From Paenibacillus xylaniclasticus (GTDB lineage: Bacteria > Bacillota > Bacilli > Paenibacillales > Paenibacillaceae): DNA of 64,000 nucleotides. This document shows, in pieces, positions 53,242 to 61,506 of the stretch (positions are counted from its first letter, which is position 1; every line of letters begins with the position of its first letter). The notes beneath the pieces were generated by a model. The model was not told where the DNA came from. It was given only the letters and a program-made list of their open reading frames with translations, and did no database searches. Location of the stretch: NCBI RefSeq assembly GCF_004001065.1, contig NZ_BIML01000007.1, forward strand, positions 173,059-237,058, read 5' to 3'. A program made the position numbers and the translations under genes.

Positions 53242-54074
53242 TCCAATCGGTTAAGAAAAATCCGATCACCAGCCATCTGCTGCTCATTGTGTTTTCCCTC
53301 TTGATGCTGTATCCGGTTATTTGGTGGGTTGGCGCTTCGCTCAAGACGACGGCTGAGATGAGCTCGCCCTCGATCTGGCCTTCTAAGCCGATGTGGGAGA
53401 ACTTCACGAAGGGCTGGCAGTTCTCGCCGGAATTTACGTTTGGTCATTTCTTCATCAATACGCTCACGATGGAGTTCTGGAACGTGCTGGGCGGCGTTAT
53501 TACAAGCGCGATCGTCGCATATGGCTTCGCACGCTTGAACTTCAAGTTCCGCGGTCTATTATTTTCGATTCTATTGCTTACGATGATGCTTCCAGGGCAA
53601 GTGACGATCGTACCGCAGTATATTCTCTACAACAAGCTGCAGCTAATGGACAGCTACATCCCTTTAATTTTGCCCCATTTCTTCGGCGGCGGCGCATTTT
53701 TTATTTTCCTGCTGGTGCAGTTCATAAGAGGCATCCCGCGGGAGCTGGACGAGGCCGCCAAGATCGACGGTGCATCTGTATACGGCATTTTTTACCGGAT
53801 TGTTCTGCCCTTGATTAAGCCTGCATTGGTGACCGTAGCGATCTTCACATTCATATGGAGCTGGGACGATTTTTTTGCGCAAGTGCTGTATTTGAATTCC
53901 GTCAGCAAATTTACGGTCAGTCTCGCGCTTCGTATGTACGTGGATCAGTTTGAAATTCAATGGGGCAGGCTGCTCGCGATGTCCTTGCTCTCGGTTGTGC
54001 CGTCTACGATTTTGTTCTTCTTCGCGCAGAAGCATTTCGTCGAGGGAATCGCCACGACAGGCTTAAAAGGATAA
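53238..54074 (+). CDS. Carbohydrate ABC transporter permease, MalG-like
   Basis: The 278-residue permease has LLLIVFSLLMLYPVIWWVGASLK, MMLPGQVTIVPQYILYNKLQL and the EAA loop ELDEAAKIDGASVYGIFYRIVLPLIKPALV. Its ATG overlaps the stop of the upstream permease gene in ATGA and follows GGAGGGAAG, indicating coupled translation of a heterodimer. Confidence 0.9.
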   Translation: MIQSVKKNPITSHLLLIVFSLLMLYPVIWWVGASLKTTAEMSSPSIWPSKPMWENFTKGWQFSPEFTFGHFFINTLTMEFWNVLGGVITSAIVAYGFARLNFKFRGLLFSILLLTMMLPGQVTIVPQYILYNKLQLMDSYIPLILPHFFGGGAFFIFLLVQFIRGIPRELDEAAKIDGASVYGIFYRIVLPLIKPALVTVAIFTFIWSWDDFFAQVLYLNSVSKFTVSLALRMYVDQFEIQWGRLLAMSLLSVVPSTILFFFAQKHFVEGIATTGLKG

Positions 54075-54122
54075 TGGCTTTGCAGTACCAGTTAATAAAT
54101 ATTAGGTAAAGGGGATAAAAGA

Positions 54123-55457
54123 ATGAAGCAGAAAACAGGATGGGTTAAAGGATTGTCATTACTGATGCTCGCTGCGACGATGGTCTTGACCGCTTGCGGC
54201 AGCGGCGGATCGAGCGACTCAGATTCGAACACGTCGACCGACAGCGGCAGCGGCGGTGACTCCAAAGCGTCGGTGAAGCTGAAAATTATGTGGCAAGGGC
54301 CGGACACCCGCCACCAGGCGATGCTGAAAACTCAGGAGCTGTATACGAGCAAGAATCCATCGATCACCTTCTCCCCTGAATATATGGCTTGGGACGATTA
54401 TTGGAAGAAGCTTCCGACACTGGCCGCGTCTCATTCGCTGCCGGACGTTCTTCATATGGACGGAGCGTACATTCACGAATATGCGACAAGAGGCACGCTG
54501 GAGGATTTATCGGATATCGATCTGACCGGTGTGATCGACGATAAGACGTTGGAAAACTTAAAAATCGATGGTAAACTATATGGCATTCCAATCAGCCGCA
54601 ATGCGCAAGGGATCGCGTTCAATAAGGAGGCGCTTGAAGCCGCAGGCATTGAACTGCCGAAGAAAGACTGGACTTGGGACGAATACTTCGACTTTGCAAG
54701 AAACGCGCGCGCCAAGCTGCCGGATGGCGTCTATCCGATCAATGACTCGGATACGTGGGATTTCTATCAGTACTATCAGACGTCGTACGGCAAAGGACCG
54801 ATCATTCAAGACGACGGCAAAAAATTTAATCTGGACAAAGAGCTGTTCATGAAGTTTTATGGAATCTTCGATGAATTCCGCAAGTCCAAAATCGTACCTC
54901 CTGCTGACATGGTCAGTTCCTTCAAGGAGAACGATCCGCAAGCGGACCCAATGGCAAGCGGCAAAGTGATGACGCGAAGCGCAACGGTCGGTTCGGTAGG
55001 GGCGCTGGAGCAGTTAATGCCGGGGAAAGTGGACGTCGTCAACATTCCGGTCGGACCGGAAGGAGGCGGATGGGCACAGCCGACGATCTTCCTGAGCGTC
55101 AGCACCGATTCCAAGCATAAGGAAGAAGCGAAAGCTTTCATTAAATGGTTCGTTACGGAGAAGGAAGCCGGATTAACGTATGGCATGAACTTCGGGATTC
55201 CAATCTACGATGATATTTATGAAGCGCTTGAGCCTACCTTGGCACCGAAGGATAAGCTCGGCAATAAATTGTACGATACGGCGAAGGATAAAGCGCTGCC
55301 GTTCTACCCGGCTGCGGCAGGCTGGACGGAGTGGGTAGATAATTACAAGAAAACGATCGATGCTGTTATGTTTGGCCAGAAATCGATTGAGGCAGCCTAT
55401 AATGAAATTTCGAAAGCTGGCAATGCGATTGCGGAGAAGCAGAGCAGTAAAGGGTGA
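54123..55457 (+). CDS. Extracellular sugar-binding lipoprotein
   Basis: The 444-residue family 1 binding protein has a lipobox ending in MVLTAC (C25) followed by a Ser/Gly/Asp-rich linker. The binding domain carries PSITFSPEYMAWDDYWKKLPTLAASHSLPDVL and YGIPISRNAQGIAFNKEAL. It delivers an oligosaccharide or related sugar to the two permeases. It is the last gene of the importer operon and is followed by a terminator. Confidence 0.92.
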   Translation: MKQKTGWVKGLSLLMLAATMVLTACGSGGSSDSDSNTSTDSGSGGDSKASVKLKIMWQGPDTRHQAMLKTQELYTSKNPSITFSPEYMAWDDYWKKLPTLAASHSLPDVLHMDGAYIHEYATRGTLEDLSDIDLTGVIDDKTLENLKIDGKLYGIPISRNAQGIAFNKEALEAAGIELPKKDWTWDEYFDFARNARAKLPDGVYPINDSDTWDFYQYYQTSYGKGPIIQDDGKKFNLDKELFMKFYGIFDEFRKSKIVPPADMVSSFKENDPQADPMASGKVMTRSATVGSVGALEQLMPGKVDVVNIPVGPEGGGWAQPTIFLSVSTDSKHKEEAKAFIKWFVTEKEAGLTYGMNFGIPIYDDIYEALEPTLAPKDKLGNKLYDTAKDKALPFYPAAAGWTEWVDNYKKTIDAVMFGQKSIEAAYNEISKAGNAIAEKQSSKG

Positions 55458-55592
55458 GTTGAAGTATGCCTGCACGTCGTGCAGCCTTCTCGCGTAAATA
55501 GCTCGTGCCGAACGGCAACGAAGCCAAATTTGTGCACTCTAGAGTCAAATGTGAAAGATAAGTCAAAGAAATGCTGCACAAAGAGCAGACAT

Positions 55593-55650
55593 GATAAAGG
55601 GGCCGGTCCGTCTGTTAGTTATCACTAACTCTCTGGGCCGCCTCTTTATC
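55593..55650 (+). terminator. Terminator of the sugar importer operon
   Basis: The long stem gataaag-gggccgg...ccgcctctttatc has an inner gttagt / actaac stem and a tatc loop. The T-rich tract is part of the right arm. Confidence 0.75.
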
Positions 55651-55688
55651 TGGTTCATCATAGGACGTTTTAAATCGGGAGGATGATC

Positions 55689-56138
55689 ATGGAGCAGTTA
55701 AGATCATTATTAAATCAGCAGCAGGTAGAATACGAAATTATTCAGCATACGAATAAAATCCATAGCGCTCAGGAAGGGGCAGACTTTCTCGGCATTGCAC
55801 TTGGACAAACAGCCCCGGTATTGATCTTGAAAGCAGATAACAATCGATATTATTCGCTCATTCTTTCGGGTGATTATGGACGGGTTGATTTGGATGAACT
55901 AAGAGAGTTGCTGCAGCATAAAGAGATCAAATTGGCTAAACCGCAGGAGGTCGAGCAAGTAACGGGCTGTAAGATTGGAGACGTCTCGTTAATCAATCCG
56001 AATCTACCGTCCATAATGGATAGAGGGCTGTATCGATTTCCTTACATTTATGGCGGCACAGGAGTACCGAAGACGACGTTGAAAATAAGCCCCTTAGATG
56101 TGGAGAAGCTAAATCAGGTCGTAGGTTATTTAAGATAG
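55689..56138 (+). CDS. YbaK/EbsC-family aminoacyl-tRNA deacylase
   Basis: The 149-residue protein has the YbaK/ProX fold: HTNKIHSAQEGADFLGIALGQTAPVLILKA with the conserved lysine, and NLPSIMDRGLYRFPYIYGGTGVPKTTLKI near the C terminus. Family members hydrolyse mischarged aminoacyl-tRNAs in trans; the specificity is not clear. ATG 55689 follows GGGAGG; the ATG at 55683 is too close to it. Confidence 0.87.
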   Translation: MEQLRSLLNQQQVEYEIIQHTNKIHSAQEGADFLGIALGQTAPVLILKADNNRYYSLILSGDYGRVDLDELRELLQHKEIKLAKPQEVEQVTGCKIGDVSLINPNLPSIMDRGLYRFPYIYGGTGVPKTTLKISPLDVEKLNQVVGYLR

Positions 56139-56351
56139 TTGATGTTCCGGAATTGTATTCGTTTGGATTGAAAGTGATGCCAATACACATTATGAGCGTT
56201 GAAGATTACATCCCCTTATTAAGAAATCCGTCTTAAAAAAGAGCATCTGTTGGATTTGGCAGCGATAAGAGAAACAATCAGTTTAAGGAAAAACGAATTC
56301 CAATATGAATAAGAACAAAATACTTCTGGCTGCAGAATTATATTTTACAAG

Positions 56352-56388
56352 GGGTTGAGCATGACGGATCAGCTCCATGCTTCAACCC
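56352..56388 (-). terminator. Hairpin after the RNase H-like gene
   Basis: The stem gggttga-gcatg / catgcttcaaccc has one bulge. It ends the minus-strand transcript at best weakly, because only CTTGTAAAAT follows. Confidence 0.4.
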
Positions 56389-56416
56389 GTACACGTTTAA
56401 CGATTATCCATACAGA

Positions 56417-56977
56417 CTATTGCAGGCGAGTGATAAAGCCCATAGCTTCATTTAAAGCTGCTTCTCTAGCCGCATTGTGAGCCAGCCGATGAAACGTATT
56501 GTTGTCCTTATGTTTTCTCATATATTGAATTCGGATGTTCACCTCGGAGAAACGGCGGCGGAGAACGGCTAATACGTCTATTAATTGGTTTCTTCCTTGC
56601 TCGTCATGCGAATGGGAGAAGCGCTCTTGGACCAACAGATGTGTAATGCGGCTGCAGTCCGTATAAATGACAACGGACTTCGGTCGATGCTCCATTAAGG
56701 CGGCCGAGAGTGTTTCTAGACTATGGATTATTGCCATCATCTCTCCGTAGTTCGAGCCTCGATCACACTCAATCGGTAGTTTCTTGGCGGTTACTTTAAT
56801 GTTGTGATGATACACGAGAGTACATGCTGCCCCATACAAATTTTGCGAGGCAAACCCAGCATAATCACAATATAGAAACATCGTACCTTTGTTTTTTATA
56901 TTTTGCCTTAGTTTAGGGTTGGCCCACGCTTCCTTAAATACCCCGTTATGGATGTAGTCTATAATCTCACCCTCCAA
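56417..56977 (-). CDS. RNase H-like domain protein
   Basis: The 186-residue protein has the RNase H-like pattern: first acidic residue in LYCDYAGFASQN, E in NYGEMMAIIHSLETL, D in VIYTDCSRITHLLV, and a late motif HRLAHNAAREAAL. Such proteins cleave RNA in RNA-DNA hybrids or are inactive relatives. The start is uncertain. GGAGGGTG sits inside the frame and is followed by ATT-ATA, not by ATG, GTG or TTG. TTG 56977 is 5' to it and has no ribosome binding site of its own. Confidence 0.72.
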   Translation of the reverse strand: MEGEIIDYIHNGVFKEAWANPKLRQNIKNKGTMFLYCDYAGFASQNLYGAACTLVYHHNIKVTAKKLPIECDRGSNYGEMMAIIHSLETLSAALMEHRPKSVVIYTDCSRITHLLVQERFSHSHDEQGRNQLIDVLAVLRRRFSEVNIRIQYMRKHKDNNTFHRLAHNAAREAALNEAMGFITRLQ

Positions 56978-57046
56978 GCTTTATCGACTATGCTATTAGT
57001 ATTCACGAATAGCATCGAGTTGAAACCTTGACAGCCCCAAAAGTAA

Positions 57047-57073
57047 CGGCCTCAAGTCTAAGACCCAAGGCCG
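57047..57073 (-). terminator. Terminator of the GH43 gene
   Basis: Hairpin cggcct...aggccg extended by paired inner bases, followed on the minus strand by TTACTTTTGG. Confidence 0.55.
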
Positions 57074-57083
57074 ATCAACATTT

Positions 57084-58577
57084 CTATTCGTATTCACAAG
57101 CAAATTTCGAAAACTGTGCGGAAGCGCCTTCGCCAACGGCGTACAAGCCGATGATAACGCCCGTAAATCCTCCGGCAACCTCTGATGAGAGGTATTTGGT
57201 TTGTGCCGTACCCAGTGGAATGGTTTGTTCATCCAGTTGAAGAGAGAAGCTGTAGCGCTCATGGCTTGCTTCGACAAGTAGCTGCACTTGCCGGTTCGCT
57301 CCGAGCGGAACAACCTGCTGCTCATGCTTGATATCGCCAATGTTCAGCCGCAGAACGGCCTCGAATCGTTCCTCCGCTTGGCGAATGGCCAAGTCGTAAT
57401 GCTGCTGCTCGTCCATATATAGTGTGATCCCAGCCTCACCGCGGCGCGTCAGCTCTACTTCACAGGAAAGGTTGGCGTTAAAGTCCTTCTGCCGAAGCCC
57501 GATGAACGTAGGGGAATCTGCTTCATCAAGCGTAACCTTGGTTCCTGTGAGCGTGATTCGATCTTCACCAAGCGTATAATTCTCCTGATGAGGATGACGC
57601 AAATAGCACCAATCGATATCCCATGCCGTGTTTTCGAATGTATACATTTTGTTCTCTTGTTGAACGACGCTGTCGGATATCCGGTCGGTCTCGAAGGAGA
57701 TCGTAGTCGTTCCGTTATGTCCGGCTGTAAACCAGCCATCCTCGTGAAATGTTACCGGCGCCAAGCATACTTCTCTACCTAGGTGATGATATGGAATCCA
57801 CATGCCGATTTGACGAAAGGCGAGATGAACGATCCACCAATGTCCTTCGTTGTCCTGAATCAGGTCGCCATGGCCGACGGCTTGAAGCTCATAGCCGCCC
57901 AAATTCCGGTTCGTCAGTACAGGGTTATGAGGATAGGCTTCGAAAGGGCCGTATACTGATTTGCTTCGTGCGTAAGTGATCATATGTCCGAACTCCGTAC
58001 CGCCCTCGGCTGCCATCAAATAATACCAGCCATTGATATGGTACATATGCGGGCTCTCAAGGAACCGTCCGCCCGTTCCGCGCCAGAGCGGACGGCTTGG
58101 CGTCAGCCTGCGGCCGGTAGCGATATCAATCTCACATTGGAGAATGACTCCTCGGCCGTCATCATCTGCGCCATTGCTCATGAAGAATGCTTTGCCATCC
58201 TCGAAGAACAGGTCGGGATCGATTCCTCCCTGATCGATGTAAATTGGTTCTGACCATTCGCCATATACATCGTCGGTCCAGACAAAGAAATTTTGCCGAG
58301 TTGTGTCATTGGTTGTCGTCATATAAAATCGTCCGTTGTTATACCGTAGGGTAGGGGCGAAAACGCCGCCAGAGCTGTTCACTTTATCGAGCATAATCTG
58401 ACTCTTACGTGTTAAGACGTGGCCAATCTGTTTCCAGTTGATCAAATCTTTACTTTCAAACAGCGGGACGCCTGGGAAATATTGCATCGAGCTGCATGCT
58501 AAGTAATACGTATCGTCAACCTTGCATATGCTCGGATCGGGATAGAAGCCTTTGATTACCGGGTTGTTAAACTTCAT
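57084..58577 (-). CDS. Glycoside hydrolase family 43 (beta-xylosidase/arabinofuranosidase type)
   Basis: The 497-residue enzyme has a five-bladed propeller N-terminal domain with the catalytic base D14 in FYPDPS, the pKa-modulating acid in GGIDPDLFF and the general acid in FLESPHMY. A C-terminal beta-sandwich (about 300-497) follows, as in XynB-type enzymes. It removes xylose or arabinose from short hemicellulose fragments. No signal peptide is present, so it acts on imported oligosaccharides. ATG 58577 follows AGAGGTGG. A LacI/cre-like site lies just upstream. Confidence 0.92.
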   Translation of the reverse strand: MKFNNPVIKGFYPDPSICKVDDTYYLACSSMQYFPGVPLFESKDLINWKQIGHVLTRKSQIMLDKVNSSGGVFAPTLRYNNGRFYMTTTNDTTRQNFFVWTDDVYGEWSEPIYIDQGGIDPDLFFEDGKAFFMSNGADDDGRGVILQCEIDIATGRRLTPSRPLWRGTGGRFLESPHMYHINGWYYLMAAEGGTEFGHMITYARSKSVYGPFEAYPHNPVLTNRNLGGYELQAVGHGDLIQDNEGHWWIVHLAFRQIGMWIPYHHLGREVCLAPVTFHEDGWFTAGHNGTTTISFETDRISDSVVQQENKMYTFENTAWDIDWCYLRHPHQENYTLGEDRITLTGTKVTLDEADSPTFIGLRQKDFNANLSCEVELTRRGEAGITLYMDEQQHYDLAIRQAEERFEAVLRLNIGDIKHEQQVVPLGANRQVQLLVEASHERYSFSLQLDEQTIPLGTAQTKYLSSEVAGGFTGVIIGLYAVGEGASAQFSKFACEYE

Positions 58578-58590
58578 GCTCCACCTCTAT

Positions 58591-58604
58591 CGAAAACGTT
58601 TTAG
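58591..58604. promoter_or_regulatory. LacI-family/cre-like operator upstream of GH43
   Basis: CGAAAACGTTTTAG is nearly palindromic around ACGT. Its complement CTAAAACGTTTTCG shares CTAAAACGTT with the candidate operator at 33002. It may bind CcpA or the LacI regulator of the esterase locus. Confidence 0.5.
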
Positions 58605-58660
58605 GTATGATCTGTTTATTATAGTTTGAGGGGAGCTATTAATCAATAATTTAACGGCGG

Positions 58661-58846
58661 TCAGCTTTTGGACTTAGCCTTAACTTTCGCAAACAGCAGC
58701 CAAATTGAGGAAAGAGTACCTAGTCCGGCAGAACCGATCAAATTGATGATTTCATCCTTGCTTTCGGTTGCGAAGTAAATTATTCCGTTCACAATGAATG
58801 ATACGCAGCTAAGCAGCAGGACCCACTTCATAATGCGGATCGTCAT
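58661..58846 (-). CDS. Small membrane protein, 61 aa
   Basis: Two hydrophobic helices (WVLLLSCVSFIVNGIIYFA and IINLIGSAGLGTLSSIWLLFA) are joined by a short charged loop, with a basic C terminus. It is encoded 26 nt downstream of the ABC permease gene and preceded by AAGGAATGAG, so it belongs to that operon. Small proteins of this kind accompany bacitracin-type transporters, but I do not recognise this one. Confidence 0.65.
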   Translation of the reverse strand: MTIRIMKWVLLLSCVSFIVNGIIYFATESKDEIINLIGSAGLGTLSSIWLLFAKVKAKSKS

Positions 58847-58872
58847 TACTTCTCATTCCTTTCAGAAATTAA

Positions 58873-59568
58873 TTATTGGAGTACGTCGATTTGCTCAATC
58901 TTGCGAATCGACCAATAGGAGATGGCTGCGCCTATCAGTGCTAAGCTGATTGGCACCGCGATAACCGAGTATAGGGTAAAGCCGTTAATATTCTGGCATA
59001 CAAGGGCAGCTACGAGAATGGACGAGACGATGGTGGTCGGAACCGAATATTTACGCATGCCAAAGTACAGTGGAATTAATCCCAGGAAGCTTATCGCCAG
59101 TCCACTCATTGCCATCTTCAGCAGCGATTTAACTGCGAGCTGCCACGTCAAGGGTTCTTGTACAACGGACGTAAAATGGTTGCTTATATACAAGCAGGCT
59201 CCGACAAACACATTAGCCGTAATGGACATCATCAATGTAAACAGTACGACGATGAGCAGCTTAGCGATGATAAGCTTCTTTCGGTTAATAGGGTACATAA
59301 AAAGCACCGATATCGTTTTGCTGCGGAACTCGCCGATTACGAGCTTAGAAAGAAGCACGGATGCGAACACGATATAGGTCGCCCGAACGAGTGTGTCGCT
59401 GAACATGAACAGCTCATTGTATTTCGTAAGCGACATGTCGTCCCGTATTTCAGGAATACTGCTCATCGCGAAAGAAAAAGCGAAGATCATGATATTCGCA
59501 ATGATGGCAGCAGGAATATAGGAGATGATTCGAAATTTGCGGAGTTCAAGCTTTATCAGTTTAATCAA
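58873..59568 (-). CDS. ABC-2 type permease of a bacitracin/lantibiotic-type transporter
   Basis: The 231-residue protein has six hydrophobic segments, including IPAAIIANIMIFAFSFAM, YIVFASVLLSKLVIGEF, LIVVLFTLMMSITANVFVGA and SVIAVPISLALIGAAISYW. It carries no ATPase. It begins with TTG 59568 behind GGAGG and overlaps the ATPase gene by 8 nt. The pair resembles BcrAB-type peptide-resistance transporters. Confidence 0.85.
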   Translation of the reverse strand: MIKLIKLELRKFRIISYIPAAIIANIMIFAFSFAMSSIPEIRDDMSLTKYNELFMFSDTLVRATYIVFASVLLSKLVIGEFRSKTISVLFMYPINRKKLIIAKLLIVVLFTLMMSITANVFVGACLYISNHFTSVVQEPLTWQLAVKSLLKMAMSGLAISFLGLIPLYFGMRKYSVPTTIVSSILVAALVCQNINGFTLYSVIAVPISLALIGAAISYWSIRKIEQIDVLQ

Positions 59569-60484
59569 TGACGCCGCCTCCGTTCAGAATGGACATAAAA
59601 TAATCCTCCAGCGATCCTTTTTTCTTATGAGCAGCTGTAATTTCTACTCCTTGCAGCACTAAATCCTTGATCAGCTCGCTTGGCTGTAGTCGTCCATCAT
59701 AGATGCGGATTGTACCTTCGTCTGAGATACGGATGTTAGACAGCTGCAGCTTGTTTTCAAGGACGAACGCGGCTTTTCGAGTATCGTTCGTCGTAATTTC
59801 GATAAATTCAGCGGTATGCTCGGTAATTCTCTCCATCGAAACCTCTTTCATAAGCCTGCCGTTGTTCATAATCGCAATCGTATCGGCAATTAATTCGATC
59901 TCACCGAGAATGTGACTAGAAATGACGATAGTGATCCCATATTGCTTGCACAATACATGGAACAAATTGCGAAGCTCCTTGATGCCCAGCGGATCGAGGC
60001 CATTGATCGGTTCGTCAAAAATGAGCAGCTCAGGCTTCGTTGTAATGGCTCGGGCAATGGCGAGCCGCTGCTTCATTCCGAGTGAAAACGTGCATACCGC
60101 TTTGCCGTCGATTCCATTCAATTGGACAAGCTCAAGCGACTCATCAATCGACTTTTTATTATGGTAGCCCATGTACTCACAGTGCAGCTCCAGGTTTTCG
60201 CGGGCGGTCAGCTTATCGTAAAAGATCGGATGCTCGATGATCGTTCCCATTCTGCCAAGCAGCCGATAAGAAGTATCGGTTAGCTGCTCTCCGAACAGCT
60301 CGATTGCTCCAGCCGTAGGCTTCACAAGGCTCGTAATCATTTTCATAATCGTGGATTTTCCCGCTCCGTTCGGACCTAGTAAGCCGTATATCTCGCCGGT
60401 CTTGACGTTCATGTTGACGTTCGAGACGACCTCTTTGCCTCCATAAGTACGGGTCAAACGCTTGGTCGTTATGATGGATGTCAT
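59561..60484 (-). CDS. ABC transporter ATP-binding protein, BcrA-like
   Basis: The 307-residue ATPase has Walker A GPNGAGKST, signature FSLGMKQRLAIARA, Walker B LLIFDEPINGLDP and the switch histidine in VISSHILGEI. The extra C-terminal domain (about 215-307) is typical of BcrA-like exporters. The stop overlaps the permease start. ATG 60484 follows GAAGGAGG. Just upstream are tandem AAGTAAGA repeats that may bind the adjacent response regulator. Confidence 0.92.
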   Translation of the reverse strand: MTSIITTKRLTRTYGGKEVVSNVNMNVKTGEIYGLLGPNGAGKSTIMKMITSLVKPTAGAIELFGEQLTDTSYRLLGRMGTIIEHPIFYDKLTARENLELHCEYMGYHNKKSIDESLELVQLNGIDGKAVCTFSLGMKQRLAIARAITTKPELLIFDEPINGLDPLGIKELRNLFHVLCKQYGITIVISSHILGEIELIADTIAIMNNGRLMKEVSMERITEHTAEFIEITTNDTRKAAFVLENKLQLSNIRISDEGTIRIYDGRLQPSELIKDLVLQGVEITAAHKKKGSLEDYFMSILNGGGVID

Positions 60485-60551
60485 GTATTGCCTCCTTCAA
60501 GTGTTCTTAGCTGTATCGTAATCGTTTAAGTTTTCTTTTTTCTTTCTCAAA

Positions 60552-60570
60552 TCTTACTTATTTCTTACTT
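60552..60570 (-). promoter_or_regulatory. Tandem AAGTAAGA direct repeat, candidate response-regulator site
   Basis: On the minus strand AAGTAAGA occurs twice with an 11-nt period, in front of the ABC operon and overlapping the kinase stop. Such direct repeats are typical for OmpR-type regulators. Confidence 0.4.
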
Positions 60571-61506
60571 TGCATAAGAACAGCGCTGCAGTCGTACAGT
60601 GAATACGGTTTTGTCGTAGGGTCTGCTGGTAATACGAATCGTTCCGCCTAATGCTTCGAGCAGCCGCTTCGTTATCGTAAGTCCAAGGCCGCTGCGCTGG
60701 AACGACTGGTTACGCGAGTCTTCTAGCGTGTACAATCTTTCGAATACCCGATCCTGCTCATGCTCGGGGATGCCCTTGCCCTTGTCCCATATGTCGATGT
60801 AGACGAACTCTTCATCGGCTCGTAAAGCTAAGCCAATAGCTTTGCCTTCTCCGCCATGCGTAATGGCATTGGAGATCAGATTGTTCAGAACCCGGTTCAG
60901 CGCTTCTTCATTCCCCCATGCATGCAGCGGAAGCTCAGGTATGGAGATTGCGACTTCAAAGCCTTGGGCGGTCAACGTATCATAAAAGGCCAATAGGTTA
61001 GTTCCGCAAAGGTCGTTCATTTGAATCAATGAGAGAGGTAGTACCGTATCGCCTGACTCCAATCTCGCTAAATCAAAAAATCGACGTACTAACTCTAAGA
61101 CCTCGTTCGCTTTGTGATGGACTTTCGTAAGGAGTAACTGCCGATCCTCGGCATTCATATGGGGATCTAGATTGATCGTCTCGATATAACCGAGCACAAC
61201 GGTCAGCGGTGTCTTCAAATCGTGGGAAATGTTCGAGAGCATCTTCCGCATTGACTGTTCCATTCGGATAAAATCAGCAGCCTTCTGCTGGTTATGCTCC
61301 AGCAAGTGATTAATTTCGACCAAGACGGGAATAAGTGCACGATCATCTGTAAAAAGCAGGAGCTTCTCGCTGGAGCGATTGGCTATGATAGACTGTAGGC
61401 TGTCGCGAACCTTTATCAAGTTAACGCTTCTAGTATGATAAGCACGATATTGAAGCCCAATAACCGTAATGAGAACGACAATGATCAAGGAGAGTATGAC
61501 TATCAT
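60565..61506 (-). CDS. Sensor histidine kinase
   Basis: The 313-residue kinase has one N-terminal membrane helix (IVILSLIIVVLITVIGL) and no extracellular domain to speak of. The dimerisation helix carries H95 in NISHDLKTPL. The ATP-binding domain follows, with N box NNLISNAITHGG, DKGKGIPEHEQDRVFERLY and GLGLTITKRL. It probably senses its signal within the membrane or through the ABC transporter. Its ATG at 61506 overlaps the regulator stop in ATGA, and AAGGAG lies upstream inside the regulator gene. Confidence 0.92.
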   Translation of the reverse strand: MIVILSLIIVVLITVIGLQYRAYHTRSVNLIKVRDSLQSIIANRSSEKLLLFTDDRALIPVLVEINHLLEHNQQKAADFIRMEQSMRKMLSNISHDLKTPLTVVLGYIETINLDPHMNAEDRQLLLTKVHHKANEVLELVRRFFDLARLESGDTVLPLSLIQMNDLCGTNLLAFYDTLTAQGFEVAISIPELPLHAWGNEEALNRVLNNLISNAITHGGEGKAIGLALRADEEFVYIDIWDKGKGIPEHEQDRVFERLYTLEDSRNQSFQRSGLGLTITKRLLEALGGTIRITSRPYDKTVFTVRLQRCSYAK

